Positions 14,025 to 23,164 of a stretch of 64,000 bases of DNA are shown here, piece by piece (the first letter of the stretch is position 1; each line of letters opens with the position of its first letter). A model generated the notes under the pieces. The model was not told the DNA's origin. It worked only from the letters and a program-made list of their open reading frames with translations, and ran no database searches. Origin of the DNA: an uncultured Treponema sp. (GTDB lineage Bacteria; Spirochaetota; Spirochaetia; Treponematales; Treponemataceae). The stretch is from positions 1-64,000 of the forward strand of contig CALINC010000090.1 of NCBI GenBank assembly GCA_938045195.1, in the 5' to 3' direction. A program made the translations under genes and the position numbers.

Positions 14025-16166
14025 ATGAAGCAAAAAAACGCAATAACCGATAAGCGCGTAAAATTATTTTCAATTAAAAATAAACTGATAGTGGCATTTA
14101 CCCTTTTTGCCGTTTCAATTTTAGTTATATTATGTATTGTTTCGATATATCTTGCTTCTTTTTTTCTTATGAAAAATACCGAAAATTTTTTGCAGGATAT
14201 TGTTTTTAGTTCATCAAAAATTTTAAATGAGCGTTCAAATTCCATATTCGGAAAACTTGAAGCTTTTTCAAATATGCCGGCAATACAGGAAGACAACATA
14301 TCATATAAAGAAAAAATAAAGCTGTTCAAAAATGAAATTCAAATGCAAAAGCAGCGAGGCTGGATTAATTTCGGAATATGCGGAAAAGACGGTATTATGT
14401 TTTATACTGATGATAAAACGCAAAATGTATCCCAAACGGATTGGTTTAAATCTGCAATAAAAGGTAAATATATTATTACGGAACCTGCGATGTCGCCGGA
14501 AGTAAGAACATATATTTCCATTGCCGCAATTCCAATGCATGACTTACAAGGTAAAATATCCGGTGTTATATGTGCATACCTTTTAGGCGATTCTCTTTCA
14601 AATTTAATAAGCGATATTATCGTAGGAGAAACCGGCACGGCATATCTTATCAGTCCGTCGGGTATAATACTGGGAAACCGCCGTCCTGAAATTCTTTATA
14701 AGAGTATTTTTACGGAAATTGCCGGCGATGAAAAAAGTGATTTTTCTATTTTTTTAAAAAACGCATTATTGTCGGAAGTGTCTTTAGTTAATGTTTCTAA
14801 AATAAGTAATGTACAGCATATTTCCGCAACATCGCCTATGAGGTATACGGGCTGGACACTTTTAATAACGGCACCATCTGCAGAATTTATTTCCGAAAAT
14901 GTAACAAATCTAATTAATATTTTTATTTTGATTGCGTTTATTCAACTCGCTGTTGCGATGATTTCAGGCTTTTTACTTGCAAGGCATATAGTAAAACCGA
15001 TTAACCGTGTAATTTTAGGTTTAAAAAATATTTCTCAAGGTGAAGGCGACTTGACTATAAAATTGCCCGAAGACGGTGCCGATGAAACAAGTCTTTTATC
15101 GTCATATTTTAATAAAACAATTTTTAAACTAAAGAATTCCATACAAAAAGTAGGACAAGGTTCTTACGGTATGGAAGAAGTGGGTTCGGATCTTGAAATT
15201 AATATGCTTTCGGTCAGTGAATTTGTTGCTGAAATTACCAATAGTATTGAAACATTACAAGATAGGTTTGCCGAGCAGGAACAAAGTATTTCTGCAACGG
15301 CATCCGCGATTGAGCAGATTATTAAGACGCTCCAATCATTAAATGAAAATATTGTACGGCAGGCGTATATTGTTGAAGAATCTTCGGCTTCTTTTGATAA
15401 GATGACATTAAGTATAGGCGTTGTAGGCGGAAGCATAAAAGAAACCAGAGAATCTATTATGAATCTTTCGGCTGCAACAAATGACGGACGTTCCGCTTTG
15501 ACAATAGCAAATGAGATTTCTCAAAAAATTGCCGAAGCCTCCGACAGCTTAATCGAGACGGGATCGGTTATTCAGAATATAGCCGGGCAAACCAATTTAC
15601 TTGCAATGAATGCTGCCATTGAAGCGGCTCATGCCGGAGAATCGGGGAAAGGCTTTGCTGTTGTTGCTGCTGAAATAAGGAAGCTTGCAGAAGAATCAAG
15701 CACGCACGGTAAAAAGATTTCCGTAACGCTCAAAAATGTAACCGAAGAAATAGGAAAACTTGCAAGTTCCGCTTCTACTGCCGTAGAAAAATTTAATTTT
15801 ATACAAGGCTATTCCGGCGATGTAGGCACATCTATTGAAAGCGTGGTCCATGCAATGCAAGAGCAGGAAGAAAACGGTAAAGCAATTTGGGAAATGATTA
15901 AAGAGATTAACGCTATGGCCGGTGAGGTTAAAAATAATTCTACCGAGATGCTTTCAGGCGGGGAAAAAATTATTGATGCAACTTCACATCTTGATAAGTT
16001 GACAAAAATTTTGCGGGAGAATATGAATTCCATTGCCGAACAAGTTGATCTTATAAATGCTGCAACAAAGGAGTCTCTTGATATTGCTGCAAAGAATAAA
16101 AAGAGTATCGACGGACTTGTACAAGAAGTAAGAAAATTCAAAACCGAAGAAACAGAGGCGTTATAG
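14025..16166 (+). CDS. Methyl-accepting chemotaxis protein (dCache type)
   Basis: 713 residues. TM1 is at about residues 22-48 and a periplasmic sensor of dCache type at about 50-300 (WFKSAIKGKYIITEPAMSP, then YISIAAIP). TM2 is at about 300-322, with HAMP starting VKPINRVILGLKNISQGEGD. The signalling hairpin [20 protein letters not shown], then [16 protein letters not shown], is at about 522-558. No C-terminal CheR/B-docking pentapeptide is seen. GGAGAG precedes the ATG, 11 bp after the solute-binding protein stop, so the two are cotranscribed. Inference: the receptor may read the liganded lipoprotein, though dCache receptors usually bind small ligands directly. Confidence 0.92.
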   Translation: MKQKNAITDKRVKLFSIKNKLIVAFTLFAVSILVILCIVSIYLASFFLMKNTENFLQDIVFSSSKILNERSNSIFGKLEAFSNMPAIQEDNISYKEKIKLFKNEIQMQKQRGWINFGICGKDGIMFYTDDKTQNVSQTDWFKSAIKGKYIITEPAMSPEVRTYISIAAIPMHDLQGKISGVICAYLLGDSLSNLISDIIVGETGTAYLISPSGIILGNRRPEILYKSIFTEIAGDEKSDFSIFLKNALLSEVSLVNVSKISNVQHISATSPMRYTGWTLLITAPSAEFISENVTNLINIFILIAFIQLAVAMISGFLLARHIVKPINRVILGLKNISQGEGDLTIKLPEDGADETSLLSSYFNKTIFKLKNSIQKVGQGSYGMEEVGSDLEINMLSVSEFVAEITNSIETLQDRFAEQEQSISATASAIEQIIKTLQSLNENIVRQAYIVEESSASFDKMTLSIGVVGGSIKETRESIMNLSAATNDGRSALTIANEISQKIAEASDSLIETGSVIQNIAGQTNLLAMNAAIEAAHAGESGKGFAVVAAEIRKLAEESSTHGKKISVTLKNVTEEIGKLASSASTAVEKFNFIQGYSGDVGTSIESVVHAMQEQEENGKAIWEMIKEINAMAGEVKNNSTEMLSGGEKIIDATSHLDKLTKILRENMNSIAEQVDLINAATKESLDIAAKNKKSIDGLVQEVRKFKTEETEAL

Positions 16167-16191
16167 GGTTTTTATATATTTTTATAACATC

Positions 16192-16220
16192 TTGACAAAA
16201 TTTGTAAAAAACTATAAACT
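16192..16220 (+). promoter_or_regulatory. selC promoter
   Basis: TTGACA followed 15 bp later by TATAAA, or 17 bp later by TAAACT, immediately upstream of selC. Confidence 0.55.
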
Positions 16221-16232
16221 TCGGTACACTTT

Positions 16233-16321
16233 GGAAGCAGATGGGGTCTGGTGGCTCCCGCGGTCTTCAAAACCGTAGGTTGCGTAATTTGCAATGGCAG
16301 GTTCGATTCCTGCCTCTTCCG
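16233..16321 (+). tRNA. selC: tRNA-Sec (anticodon TCA)
   Basis: 89 nt. The anticodon arm is CGGT-CTTCAAA-ACCG, placing TCA at positions 34-36. The variable arm is long (TTGC...GCAA), the T arm is GCAGG-TTCGATT-CCTGC, the D arm is long, and the discriminator is G with no encoded CCA. All are features of bacterial selenocysteine tRNA, which inserts Sec at UGA with SelB. The acceptor strands pair GGAAG/CTTCC, then AG/CT only if the 5' strand C is bulged, instead of a clean 8-bp stem. selA, selB and selD are not in the window and I found no selenoprotein gene here. Confidence 0.93.
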
Positions 16322-16328
16322 GTTTTTA

Positions 16329-16392
16329 TCCGTGCGAGGGTTTAATGCCCTGTTGCCGCGCAACGTATGTTCTGCGCCGTGGGTGTTGATTT
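16329..16392 (+). repeat. R2 dispersed repeat downstream of selC
   Basis: Plus orientation: CCGTGCGAGGGTTTAATGCC, CTGTTGCCGCGCAACGTATG, TTCTGCGCC, GGGTGTTGATTT. It fills the whole gap between the tRNA and the prmC stop codon. Confidence 0.8.
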
Positions 16393-17367
16393 TTATATGG
16401 TGCCTGCCGGTTTTTCAGCCTCAATTATTCTGTCTTTTCCCGATAAATCCTTAATAACTGAAATATTGATAAAACCCGCTTGTTTAAAAATATCTGCGGC
16501 GGCGTTTGAATGGTATTCGCCTATTTCAGTAAATATTTTGCCGTTAGCACTTAACGCAGTAAAAGCATTTTCCGCTAAAGGCTTTATCAAATCCAAACCT
16601 GCTTCGCCGCCGTCAAGGGCAAGGCGCGGTTCGCCTCTTCCGTCAGCTAAAAGCTCTTCCGTAAGTTTAGAGGGGATATACGGAGGATTTGCCGTTATTA
16701 TTCCATATATATTGTTTTCAAACACCGGGAAAGGTTTTCGTAAATCGGTTTTTATAATGCGCGTCCGCTCTTTTAATTCTTTCGGTAAGAGTTCTTGCAT
16801 ATTTTTTTTTGAAATTGTTAAGGCTTCCTCCGAAATATCTGCAAGCATAAGTGCAAACTTATTTTTGATAAAAGTTTTTTTTTCAATTTCGTTATTTTTA
16901 AATTTTTTGTTTAATAAAGAATTCAATTCGCAGGCTGCGGAAATTCCTATACAGCCGGAACCGGTACACATATCTAAGATAAAAAAATTAGCTGTTCCGT
17001 CTTTTTGTAATTTGTTTTGCATATATACGCATAAACGTTCAACTAATGTTTCGGTGTCAGGTTTTGGAATTAAGACTGCCGGTGTTACATAAAATTTTTT
17101 CCCATAAAAATATTTTTCGCCGGTTAAATAGGCAATGGGTAAGCCTTTAAACCTTTTTTGTTTAAGTGTTTCAAATTCATTTTTAAATTCGGAAATATCA
17201 AAATCGGAATGCGATAGAAGCCATGAGCGTTCTTTTTTTAAAAGAAAGGAAAGTAATATGTCGGCATCAAGCAGCGCAGAATTTTTTTCGTATTCGTGTT
17301 TTTTTAAATTCGGTGATGTTAAAAAAAAGTTTGCGGCTGCAAGACGGGCATCTTTTATCGGCAACAT
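16393..17367 (-). CDS. prmC: Peptide chain release factor glutamine methyltransferase
   Basis: 324 residues, somewhat longer than E. coli PrmC (277). It has a helical N-terminal domain, then AdoMet-binding motif I FILDMCTGSGCIGIS at about 127-141. The substrate-glutamine motif NPPYIPS is at about 227-233, followed by EPRLALDGGEAGLDLI. It methylates the Gln of the GGQ motif of release factors in the cytoplasm. It follows prfA, its substrate gene, by 12 bp on the same strand. An internal insert rich in Lys/Asn (about 150-175) accounts for much of the extra length. Confidence 0.93.
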   Translation of the reverse strand: MLPIKDARLAAANFFLTSPNLKKHEYEKNSALLDADILLSFLLKKERSWLLSHSDFDISEFKNEFETLKQKRFKGLPIAYLTGEKYFYGKKFYVTPAVLIPKPDTETLVERLCVYMQNKLQKDGTANFFILDMCTGSGCIGISAACELNSLLNKKFKNNEIEKKTFIKNKFALMLADISEEALTISKKNMQELLPKELKERTRIIKTDLRKPFPVFENNIYGIITANPPYIPSKLTEELLADGRGEPRLALDGGEAGLDLIKPLAENAFTALSANGKIFTEIGEYHSNAAADIFKQAGFINISVIKDLSGKDRIIEAEKPAGTI

Positions 17368-17379
17368 CTGCTTTGTACG

Positions 17380-18456
17380 TTATGAGCGGTAATCGGCTGC
17401 CTGCATCATTTCTTCACGGGCTGCAATGCAAAGCGCGTCGATGATTTCGTCAAGACTGCCTTGCATTACGGCATCCAATTTATAAAGTGTTAAATTGATG
17501 CGGTGGTCGGTAACACGGTTTTGCGGAAAGTTATATGTCCGTATACGTTCGGAACGGTCGCCGGATCCTACTTGGCTCTTTCTGTTTTGTGCGCGTTCAG
17601 CTTGTCTTTTACTTTCTTCCATATCATAGAGGCGGCTTCTTAAAACCCGCAATGCCTTTGCCTTGTTTTTTATTTGGCTTTTCTCATCTTGACAAATGAC
17701 AACTAAACCGGTAGGTAAGTGTGTAATTCTTACGGCAGAGTCGGTTGTATTTACGCATTGTCCGCCGGGGCCGCCGGCACGCATAACATCAATACGTAAA
17801 TCTTCCTGTTTAATGTCAATTTCGGTTTCTTCCGCTTCGGGGAGAACAGCGACTGTAACCGCGCTAGTATGAATGCGCCCCGAACCTTCCGTTTCTGGAA
17901 CGCGCTGCACGCGGTGAACGCCCGATTCGTATCGTAAACTCCCATAAACATATTTTCCGGAAATTGAAAAAGTAATTTCTTTATATCCGCCGAGTTCCGT
18001 TTCATTTAAAGAAATAATTTCATATTTCCAATTTTTTATTTCAGCGTAGTGAGTGTACATTCTAAAAAGGTCGGCTGCAAAGAGGGCTGCTTCTTCTCCT
18101 CCAGTACCGCCGCGTATTTCCATAATAATATTTTTTTCTTCCAATGGATCGGGAGGAATTAAAAGCATTTTTAGATCGTTTTTGCTTTTTTCCAAAGCCG
18201 CTTCGAGGGAATGTAACTCTTCTCGTGCCATTTCTTTTAATTCGCTATCGGTTTCTTCTTGAATAAGAATTTTAGAATCGGCAATTTGTCTTTCTATTGA
18301 AAGATAATTATCATATTCATTCATCAATTTTGAAAGATATGAATGTTCGCGCATTGTTTCTTTATATTTTGTAACATTTTTGATGAGGTCAGGATTTTCG
18401 GCTTCTTTTTCGACTTCATATAATCTTTTTCGTAAATTGTCTAAGCGTTCTTTCAT
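17380..18456 (-). CDS. prfA: Peptide chain release factor 1
   Basis: 358 residues, the standard RF1 length. The GGQ motif lies in [18 protein letters not shown] at about residue 229 and mediates hydrolysis of peptidyl-tRNA at UAA/UAG. The family segments [20 protein letters not shown] and [15 protein letters not shown] are intact. Because UGA can encode selenocysteine in this organism, RF1 covers the stop codons that do not compete with Sec. Operon with prmC; a strong promoter lies just upstream. Confidence 0.97.
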   Translation of the reverse strand: MKERLDNLRKRLYEVEKEAENPDLIKNVTKYKETMREHSYLSKLMNEYDNYLSIERQIADSKILIQEETDSELKEMAREELHSLEAALEKSKNDLKMLLIPPDPLEEKNIIMEIRGGTGGEEAALFAADLFRMYTHYAEIKNWKYEIISLNETELGGYKEITFSISGKYVYGSLRYESGVHRVQRVPETEGSGRIHTSAVTVAVLPEAEETEIDIKQEDLRIDVMRAGGPGGQCVNTTDSAVRITHLPTGLVVICQDEKSQIKNKAKALRVLRSRLYDMEESKRQAERAQNRKSQVGSGDRSERIRTYNFPQNRVTDHRINLTLYKLDAVMQGSLDEIIDALCIAAREEMMQAADYRS

Positions 18457-18477
18457 AGGTATTCCTTATAACAGGAA

Positions 18478-18506
18478 ATTATAGCATTTTTTTTCTTTTT
18501 TTTCAA
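18478..18506 (-). promoter_or_regulatory. prfA-prmC promoter
   Basis: On the minus strand, TTGAAA, a 17-bp A-rich spacer, then TATAAT, with TGC before the -10. About 20 bp upstream of prfA. Confidence 0.8.
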
Positions 18507-18709
18507 CTGCGATCATGGCAGCGGATATTGCCGTGCTATTCTGTAATCCTCAAGCATAGAATGGGCGGCTCACTAAACTGTAAGCTAAAAACCTTGTAGG
18601 ACAAAAAGCCCCTCTTGTATAAAAAAATAAAAATAGGTATAGTATGAGCAATTATAGCATACATCCGTACTAAAATGCACAGCAGATTATATAAAAAGGG
18701 GTACATTTC

Positions 18710-20422
18710 ATGGAGCATGAAAAAAAAGAACAAGTAAAATTTTCTGAAATCGGGTTTTCCATAGAAGACGATACATTAAAAGAATATGCTGAAGCATTGC
18801 ATGCGCTTCGTAGAAACGGTGTTGATAAAATAGCTTCTTTGAAAAATCAAATTTACAGTACAAAAAGAAACAGACTTATAGATTCCGATGTAAAAAAAAT
18901 GTTAATTGACGAGTATATACAGTCAATGGCGGAAGCAAAAAAAATAGCCGCTCAAAATAAAACTGAAGAAAAACGGCTTACATCGGAGGCGGTAAAATAT
19001 TCAAATAAACTTTTTAAAGAGAATATTTCTTCCTTTATAAATGAAGAAAACGAAAAACAAAGGCAATGTAAAAAAAACTATGAAGCAAGTATAAGAACGA
19101 TTACGGAAAAAAGCGAAGCAGAAAAAAAAGAAATTTATGCAGCTTATACCGAAAGAAAATCGCCGGAAGATATCCGCTCTCTTACGGAAGATTTAAGTTC
19201 GCATAAGTTCGAAATAAATTCAGCCTTAGCAGATGCAAAAAATAAATACATGCAGGCTGTAGAAAATTCCAAAGATGCAAAAAATCAAGCATTTATCGAT
19301 CATACTCAAAAAAATATCAGTTTACGCAATGGCAGAACCGATTTAATTGAAAATATTTCGCTAGCATTCCGCAATTATATTTACAAATTCAAACTTTCTA
19401 AATTTTTACTCAACAACGGATTATATCTTGCTATTTTAGTTTTTTTCATTATCTGCATAATCGTAGCACCCTTGTCGGGAAACGGCAATCTTTTGTCGCT
19501 GCCCAATATTTTTACTATTTTGGAACAGTCTTCAACAAGAATGTTTTATGCACTCGGTGTTGCAGGTTTAATTCTCTTGGCAGGTACCGATTTAAGCGTC
19601 GGAAGAATGGTTGCGCTCGGAGCTGTCATAACGGGTTTAATTTTGCATCCGGGTCTTAACATAGTTACTTTTTTCGGTTTAGGTCCGTGGGACTTTACTG
19701 CAATACCTATGATATGGCGCTTGACGGCAGCTTTGTTTATTTCAATCTTATTCTGCGTATTATTCAGTGCGTTTGCAGGCTATTTTTCCGCAAGTTTAAA
19801 AATACATCCTTTTATTTCAACGCTTGCAACCCAGCTTATTATTTACGGCTTACTCTTTTTCGGAACAAGCGGTACTCCCGTCGGTTCAATCGACAACGGA
19901 ATAAAAGATTTGCTTGGCGGCAGGTGGATTTTAGGAATTGTAAATGGAGAATTAATTACTTTTCCCAAACTCATTATCCCTGCCGTTATAGCAATTATTG
20001 CGGCATGGTTTATTTGGAACAAAACGACATTCGGAAAAAATATGTATGCTGTCGGCGGAAATTCGGAAGCGGCAAGTGTTAGCGGAATCAGTGTTTTCCG
20101 TGTAACAATGGGAGTTTTTGTTATGGCGGGAATATTCTACGGAATAGGAGCTTTTCTCGAAGCTTTTAGAGCAAATGCAAGTGCCGGTACAGGACAAGGT
20201 TATGAACTGGACGCAATTGCTGCCTGCGTTGTCGGCGGTATTTCATTTAACGGAGGTATCGGTAAAATAAGCGGAGCCGTTATTGGAGTAATTATTTTTA
20301 CCGGTCTTACATATTGTCTCACTTTTTTGGGAATTGATACAAATTTGCAATTCGTATTTAAAGGGTTTATAATAATTGCAGCAGTCGCTCTTGACAGCGT
20401 AAAATACTTAAAGAAAAAATAA
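18710..20422 (+). CDS. mglC: Galactoside/sugar ABC permease (MglC/RbsC family) with coiled-coil N-terminal extension
   Basis: 570 residues against about 336 for E. coli MglC. Residues 1-230 are highly charged, Lys/Glu/Ala-rich and predicted helical/coiled coil, with no signal peptide, so cytoplasmic. Residues about 234-570 are a typical BPD_transp_2 permease: LAGTDLSVGRMVALGAVITG, the IHPFISTLATQLIIYGL stretch, FGKNMYAVGGNSEAASVSGI, AACVVGGISFNGGIG. AAGGGG precedes the ATG. No binding protein or ATPase gene is adjacent; MglA and MglB must come from elsewhere. Substrate is probably glucose/galactose by family, but unproven. The extension could dock the ATPase or another cytoplasmic partner. 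Confidence 0.82.
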   Translation: MEHEKKEQVKFSEIGFSIEDDTLKEYAEALHALRRNGVDKIASLKNQIYSTKRNRLIDSDVKKMLIDEYIQSMAEAKKIAAQNKTEEKRLTSEAVKYSNKLFKENISSFINEENEKQRQCKKNYEASIRTITEKSEAEKKEIYAAYTERKSPEDIRSLTEDLSSHKFEINSALADAKNKYMQAVENSKDAKNQAFIDHTQKNISLRNGRTDLIENISLAFRNYIYKFKLSKFLLNNGLYLAILVFFIICIIVAPLSGNGNLLSLPNIFTILEQSSTRMFYALGVAGLILLAGTDLSVGRMVALGAVITGLILHPGLNIVTFFGLGPWDFTAIPMIWRLTAALFISILFCVLFSAFAGYFSASLKIHPFISTLATQLIIYGLLFFGTSGTPVGSIDNGIKDLLGGRWILGIVNGELITFPKLIIPAVIAIIAAWFIWNKTTFGKNMYAVGGNSEAASVSGISVFRVTMGVFVMAGIFYGIGAFLEAFRANASAGTGQGYELDAIAACVVGGISFNGGIGKISGAVIGVIIFTGLTYCLTFLGIDTNLQFVFKGFIIIAAVALDSVKYLKKK

Positions 20423-20436
20423 AAGGAGCTTTATTA

Positions 20437-21039
20437 ATGAAGAAAATATCGGGAATTGTAAAAAACAACAACGGGGTACCTCTTTGTAAGGCTATCGTTG
20501 CCGTGATGAATGACAAATTTGAAATAGAATTCTCCGCTGAAACCAATAAAAACGGAGAATTTATTTTGGAGGCGGAAGAAAAAATTTATCCGTTTTTTTT
20601 TGCCGTAAAAGAATATAAAGAAAATTATCTTGAATATTGGTGTCAAAATATAGATTTAAAAACCGATTTAACAATAAATCCGGCAATCGGGCGGTTGGAA
20701 ATTTATGGGCTTCATTGTTTTAGAATAAAAGGAGCTGCAAATGCCTTGATGATTTATTTTCGTCCGATTAGCCTTACCCGATTTAAAGCAAATGAAGAAG
20801 ATATAGCACCTGCTATAACCGCTGAATCTTTAACGGTTTCAATTAACGGCGAATTTTGCGAAATCTGGGAAATGACACATATAGACGAACATGTAGACGG
20901 AAATGGCAGTTCTATGACATCCTATTTAATTCAAGTTTCCACCGATTCAGTAAAATTTGGAGAAAATAATTTTCTTGATATAAGCATAACCGACGAGCAA
21001 GGCGACTACGGCGAAGCTTCGTTATATTTTGATTTATAA
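20437..21039 (+). CDS. Unrecognised protein with transthyretin-like N-terminal domain
   Basis: 200 residues. Residues 1-60 (SGIVKNNNGVPLCKAIVAVM, FSAETNKNGEFILEAEE) look like a carboxypeptidase-regulatory/transthyretin-like beta-sandwich, a fold often used for sugar or protein binding. The rest is beta-rich with no family I recognise. No signal peptide. AAAGGAG precedes the ATG, 14 bp after the mglC-like stop, so it is probably cotranscribed and may relate to sugar handling, but that is inference. Confidence 0.6.
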   Translation: MKKISGIVKNNNGVPLCKAIVAVMNDKFEIEFSAETNKNGEFILEAEEKIYPFFFAVKEYKENYLEYWCQNIDLKTDLTINPAIGRLEIYGLHCFRIKGAANALMIYFRPISLTRFKANEEDIAPAITAESLTVSINGEFCEIWEMTHIDEHVDGNGSSMTSYLIQVSTDSVKFGENNFLDISITDEQGDYGEASLYFDL

Positions 21040-21055
21040 ATATCGAAAAAAAATT

Positions 21056-21799
21056 ATGAATTTTGAAACAACCGTTATTTTATGCCGCCCCGAATCCAGT
21101 ATGAATATCGGTGCTGTATGCAGGGTTATGGCAAATACGGGGGTGTCCGATTTAAGAATTATATGCCCTGAAAACGGCGATAAGCGTAACTATAATGAAG
21201 ATGACGTTTTGCGGCTTGCTCTTAATGCCGATTATATATGGAAAAATGCGAAATTCTTTCCTCATAGCAGTGAAAGCGTTGCTATCGCCGGAGCAGATTG
21301 TTCGGCTTTAGCCGGTACTACCCGCCGTATAGGGCAAAAACGCAAAAATTGCGGCGAAACGCCGGAAGAACTTTGCAGCAATTTAGAACGCTTTTACGGC
21401 GGACGGCTTGGGCTTGTCTTCGGCAATGAACGTACCGGTCTCACCGATAAAGAACTTGCCCAGTGTACTTTTTCGGTAAATATTCCTGCAGATGAAAAAT
21501 TCGGCTCTTATAACCTTTCGCATGCAGTTTTAATCTTGACATATTCTATTTTTGCAGGCAAAAAAAACATATCCCCAAAAGGACTTATAAAGCCTAAAGC
21601 CTCTTTACAAAAAATTCGAAGTACTGCACAAGAAATATGCACTCACCTTGCAGACTTAGGGATGTTTAAAACAGGAGGCAGGCTTGAAAATGAAGACTTT
21701 TTTACAAAACTCTTATCTTCGGCGGGGGCTTCGGATTTCGAGGTTGAACATCTTGCAGGCATTTTTAAAAAAGTACATTTTTTAAAAAATAATAATTAA
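21056..21799 (+). CDS. trmJ: SPOUT tRNA/rRNA methyltransferase, TrmJ-like
   Basis: 247 residues. The AdoMet-binding trefoil-knot motifs of the SpoU/TrmH superfamily are present: TVILCRPESSMNIGAVCRVM, GLVFGNERTGLTDKEL, and ADEKFGSYNLSHAVLILTYS. The ordering and length fit TrmJ, which 2'-O-methylates position 32 of tRNAs; TrmH or TrmL cannot be fully excluded. The ATG start matches the family (MNFETTVILCRP). A TTG at 21029 would overlap the previous gene. No clear ribosome-binding site, so translation may be coupled to the upstream gene. Confidence 0.82.
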   Translation: MNFETTVILCRPESSMNIGAVCRVMANTGVSDLRIICPENGDKRNYNEDDVLRLALNADYIWKNAKFFPHSSESVAIAGADCSALAGTTRRIGQKRKNCGETPEELCSNLERFYGGRLGLVFGNERTGLTDKELAQCTFSVNIPADEKFGSYNLSHAVLILTYSIFAGKKNISPKGLIKPKASLQKIRSTAQEICTHLADLGMFKTGGRLENEDFFTKLLSSAGASDFEVEHLAGIFKKVHFLKNNN

Positions 21800-21811
21800 A
21801 ACATAAAATCT

Positions 21812-23056
21812 TCACTTGTTTAAGATAGTAATTTCTACACGGCGGTTTTTTGCCATATTGTCGGGAGAAGTATTTGCAACAAGAGGTTTCCTTGAACCGA
21901 AGCCTTGTGTATAAATATGCTCCCTGCTTTGAACACCCAATTCTATCAAATAATTCGCCACGGCTGCCGCCCTTTCTTCAGAAAGAAGCTGCCGCTCCTC
22001 CGCAGTTCCCGCAAGAGCCGTATGCCCCGAAATTAAAAATTCTCTATCATTAAAGGGTTTAAGCAATTCTGCAATTTGTTGCAGCTTTTCTTTTTCCGAA
22101 TCCATAAGCTCGGCAGAATTGGGCAAAAAACGGATTTTTTCCAAACTTATCGTAAGCCCCTCTTCCGTTTTTTTTATATCGGTGTTTTCCAAATTTAAAT
22201 TTTCTATATTCTTTTTTAATTCATCTTCGGCCTTACTATCCGGCTTTTTGGTTTCAAGCACCTTCGCATGGGCTGAACCTTTAAAATCCAAAACAGTTCC
22301 GGAATATAAAACCAATTTTATCTCAAACACTTCGTCATAACAAAAAAGATTGCCCTTTTCTTCATCCCAATATAAATTCTGCTTTGACTTTCCTAATGTT
22401 TTTACGGGAATATCAATTTGCATATTATAGTTTTGCAAGAGTTCCTGCGGAACGCTGTAATTTAAATCATAATAAGCCGTAATATGTCTATAAAATTTTC
22501 CGTCAATGTTTTTAAGCCCCATGTATTGATATTCCACTTCAAATGGAACAATAAAAGGTTTTTCCATACCGAAAGCATCGCGGAAATCATGCGCTTCATG
22601 CCCGCTGTTTTTCCATACGTCTAAGGGCTTAACCGCATATTCCGGAAACATCGGGACATCCCGTACTACCGGCATAAAATACGTATCATCTATAGAATAA
22701 AGCCCTAATTCGTTTCTGCGGAAAATTGACGGATATGTTCTATCCCAGCTGAATGTTTTATTTGAATTTTGTTCGCTTGTCATAAATTCGCAGGAAAAAA
22801 GAGCCGAAGCGGGACTATTTTCTTTTGCAGGCTGAACATCGGAGACTTCAACAGTTATGCGGTTTATAATCTGTGCCTGATGATGAAAGTGCCCGTTTAC
22901 ATATACGATTTCGTCCACAATGGAATGTATTTTATATGAATCGCCATTATTAAATTTAAAACGGAATAAAAAAACTTCTTCCTGAGCTTGTAAAACAAAA
23001 GGTGTTAGTACAAAGATGAGAACAAAAAAACTAGTCCGCTCAACGTTGAATTTCAC
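21812..23056 (-). CDS. Exported OmpA-family protein
   Basis: 414 residues. Signal peptide MKFNVERTSFFVLIFVLTP continues to a cleavage near VLQAQ. Residues about 25-280 are a beta-rich domain of unknown family, with long aromatic/charged strands. Residues about 295-414 are an OmpA peptidoglycan-binding domain: ISLEKIRFLPNSAEL, LISGHTALAGT, LSEERAAAVANYLIELGV, NRRVEITI. Likely periplasmic or outer-membrane-associated and bound to peptidoglycan. Convergent with the TrmJ-like gene, 12 bp between stops. Confidence 0.85.
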   Translation of the reverse strand: MKFNVERTSFFVLIFVLTPFVLQAQEEVFLFRFKFNNGDSYKIHSIVDEIVYVNGHFHHQAQIINRITVEVSDVQPAKENSPASALFSCEFMTSEQNSNKTFSWDRTYPSIFRRNELGLYSIDDTYFMPVVRDVPMFPEYAVKPLDVWKNSGHEAHDFRDAFGMEKPFIVPFEVEYQYMGLKNIDGKFYRHITAYYDLNYSVPQELLQNYNMQIDIPVKTLGKSKQNLYWDEEKGNLFCYDEVFEIKLVLYSGTVLDFKGSAHAKVLETKKPDSKAEDELKKNIENLNLENTDIKKTEEGLTISLEKIRFLPNSAELMDSEKEKLQQIAELLKPFNDREFLISGHTALAGTAEERQLLSEERAAAVANYLIELGVQSREHIYTQGFGSRKPLVANTSPDNMAKNRRVEITILNK

Positions 23057-23128
23057 TCTTTCTTATCGGCAGTTTTTACGGAATACTTGAGAAAATAATA
23101 CGGAATATCTTTTTAAAAACACATCTAC

Positions 23129-23157
23129 TTGACTTTATGCTTTATTTTTGCTTTACT
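23129..23157 (+). promoter_or_regulatory. lolA promoter ending at the start codon
   Basis: TTGACT, 17 bp, TTTACT, with TGC before the -10. Only 7 nt separate the -10 from the ATG, so the predicted transcript has about 1 nt of leader. No ribosome-binding site is present. Confidence 0.65.
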
Positions 23158-23164
23158 ATGGTAA

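Noticed and set aside
18536..18733. 65-residue hydrophobic minus-strand ORF upstream of prfA
   Set aside because: No ribosome-binding site. It overlaps the start of the mglC-like gene and its leader, and the prfA promoter lies downstream of it.
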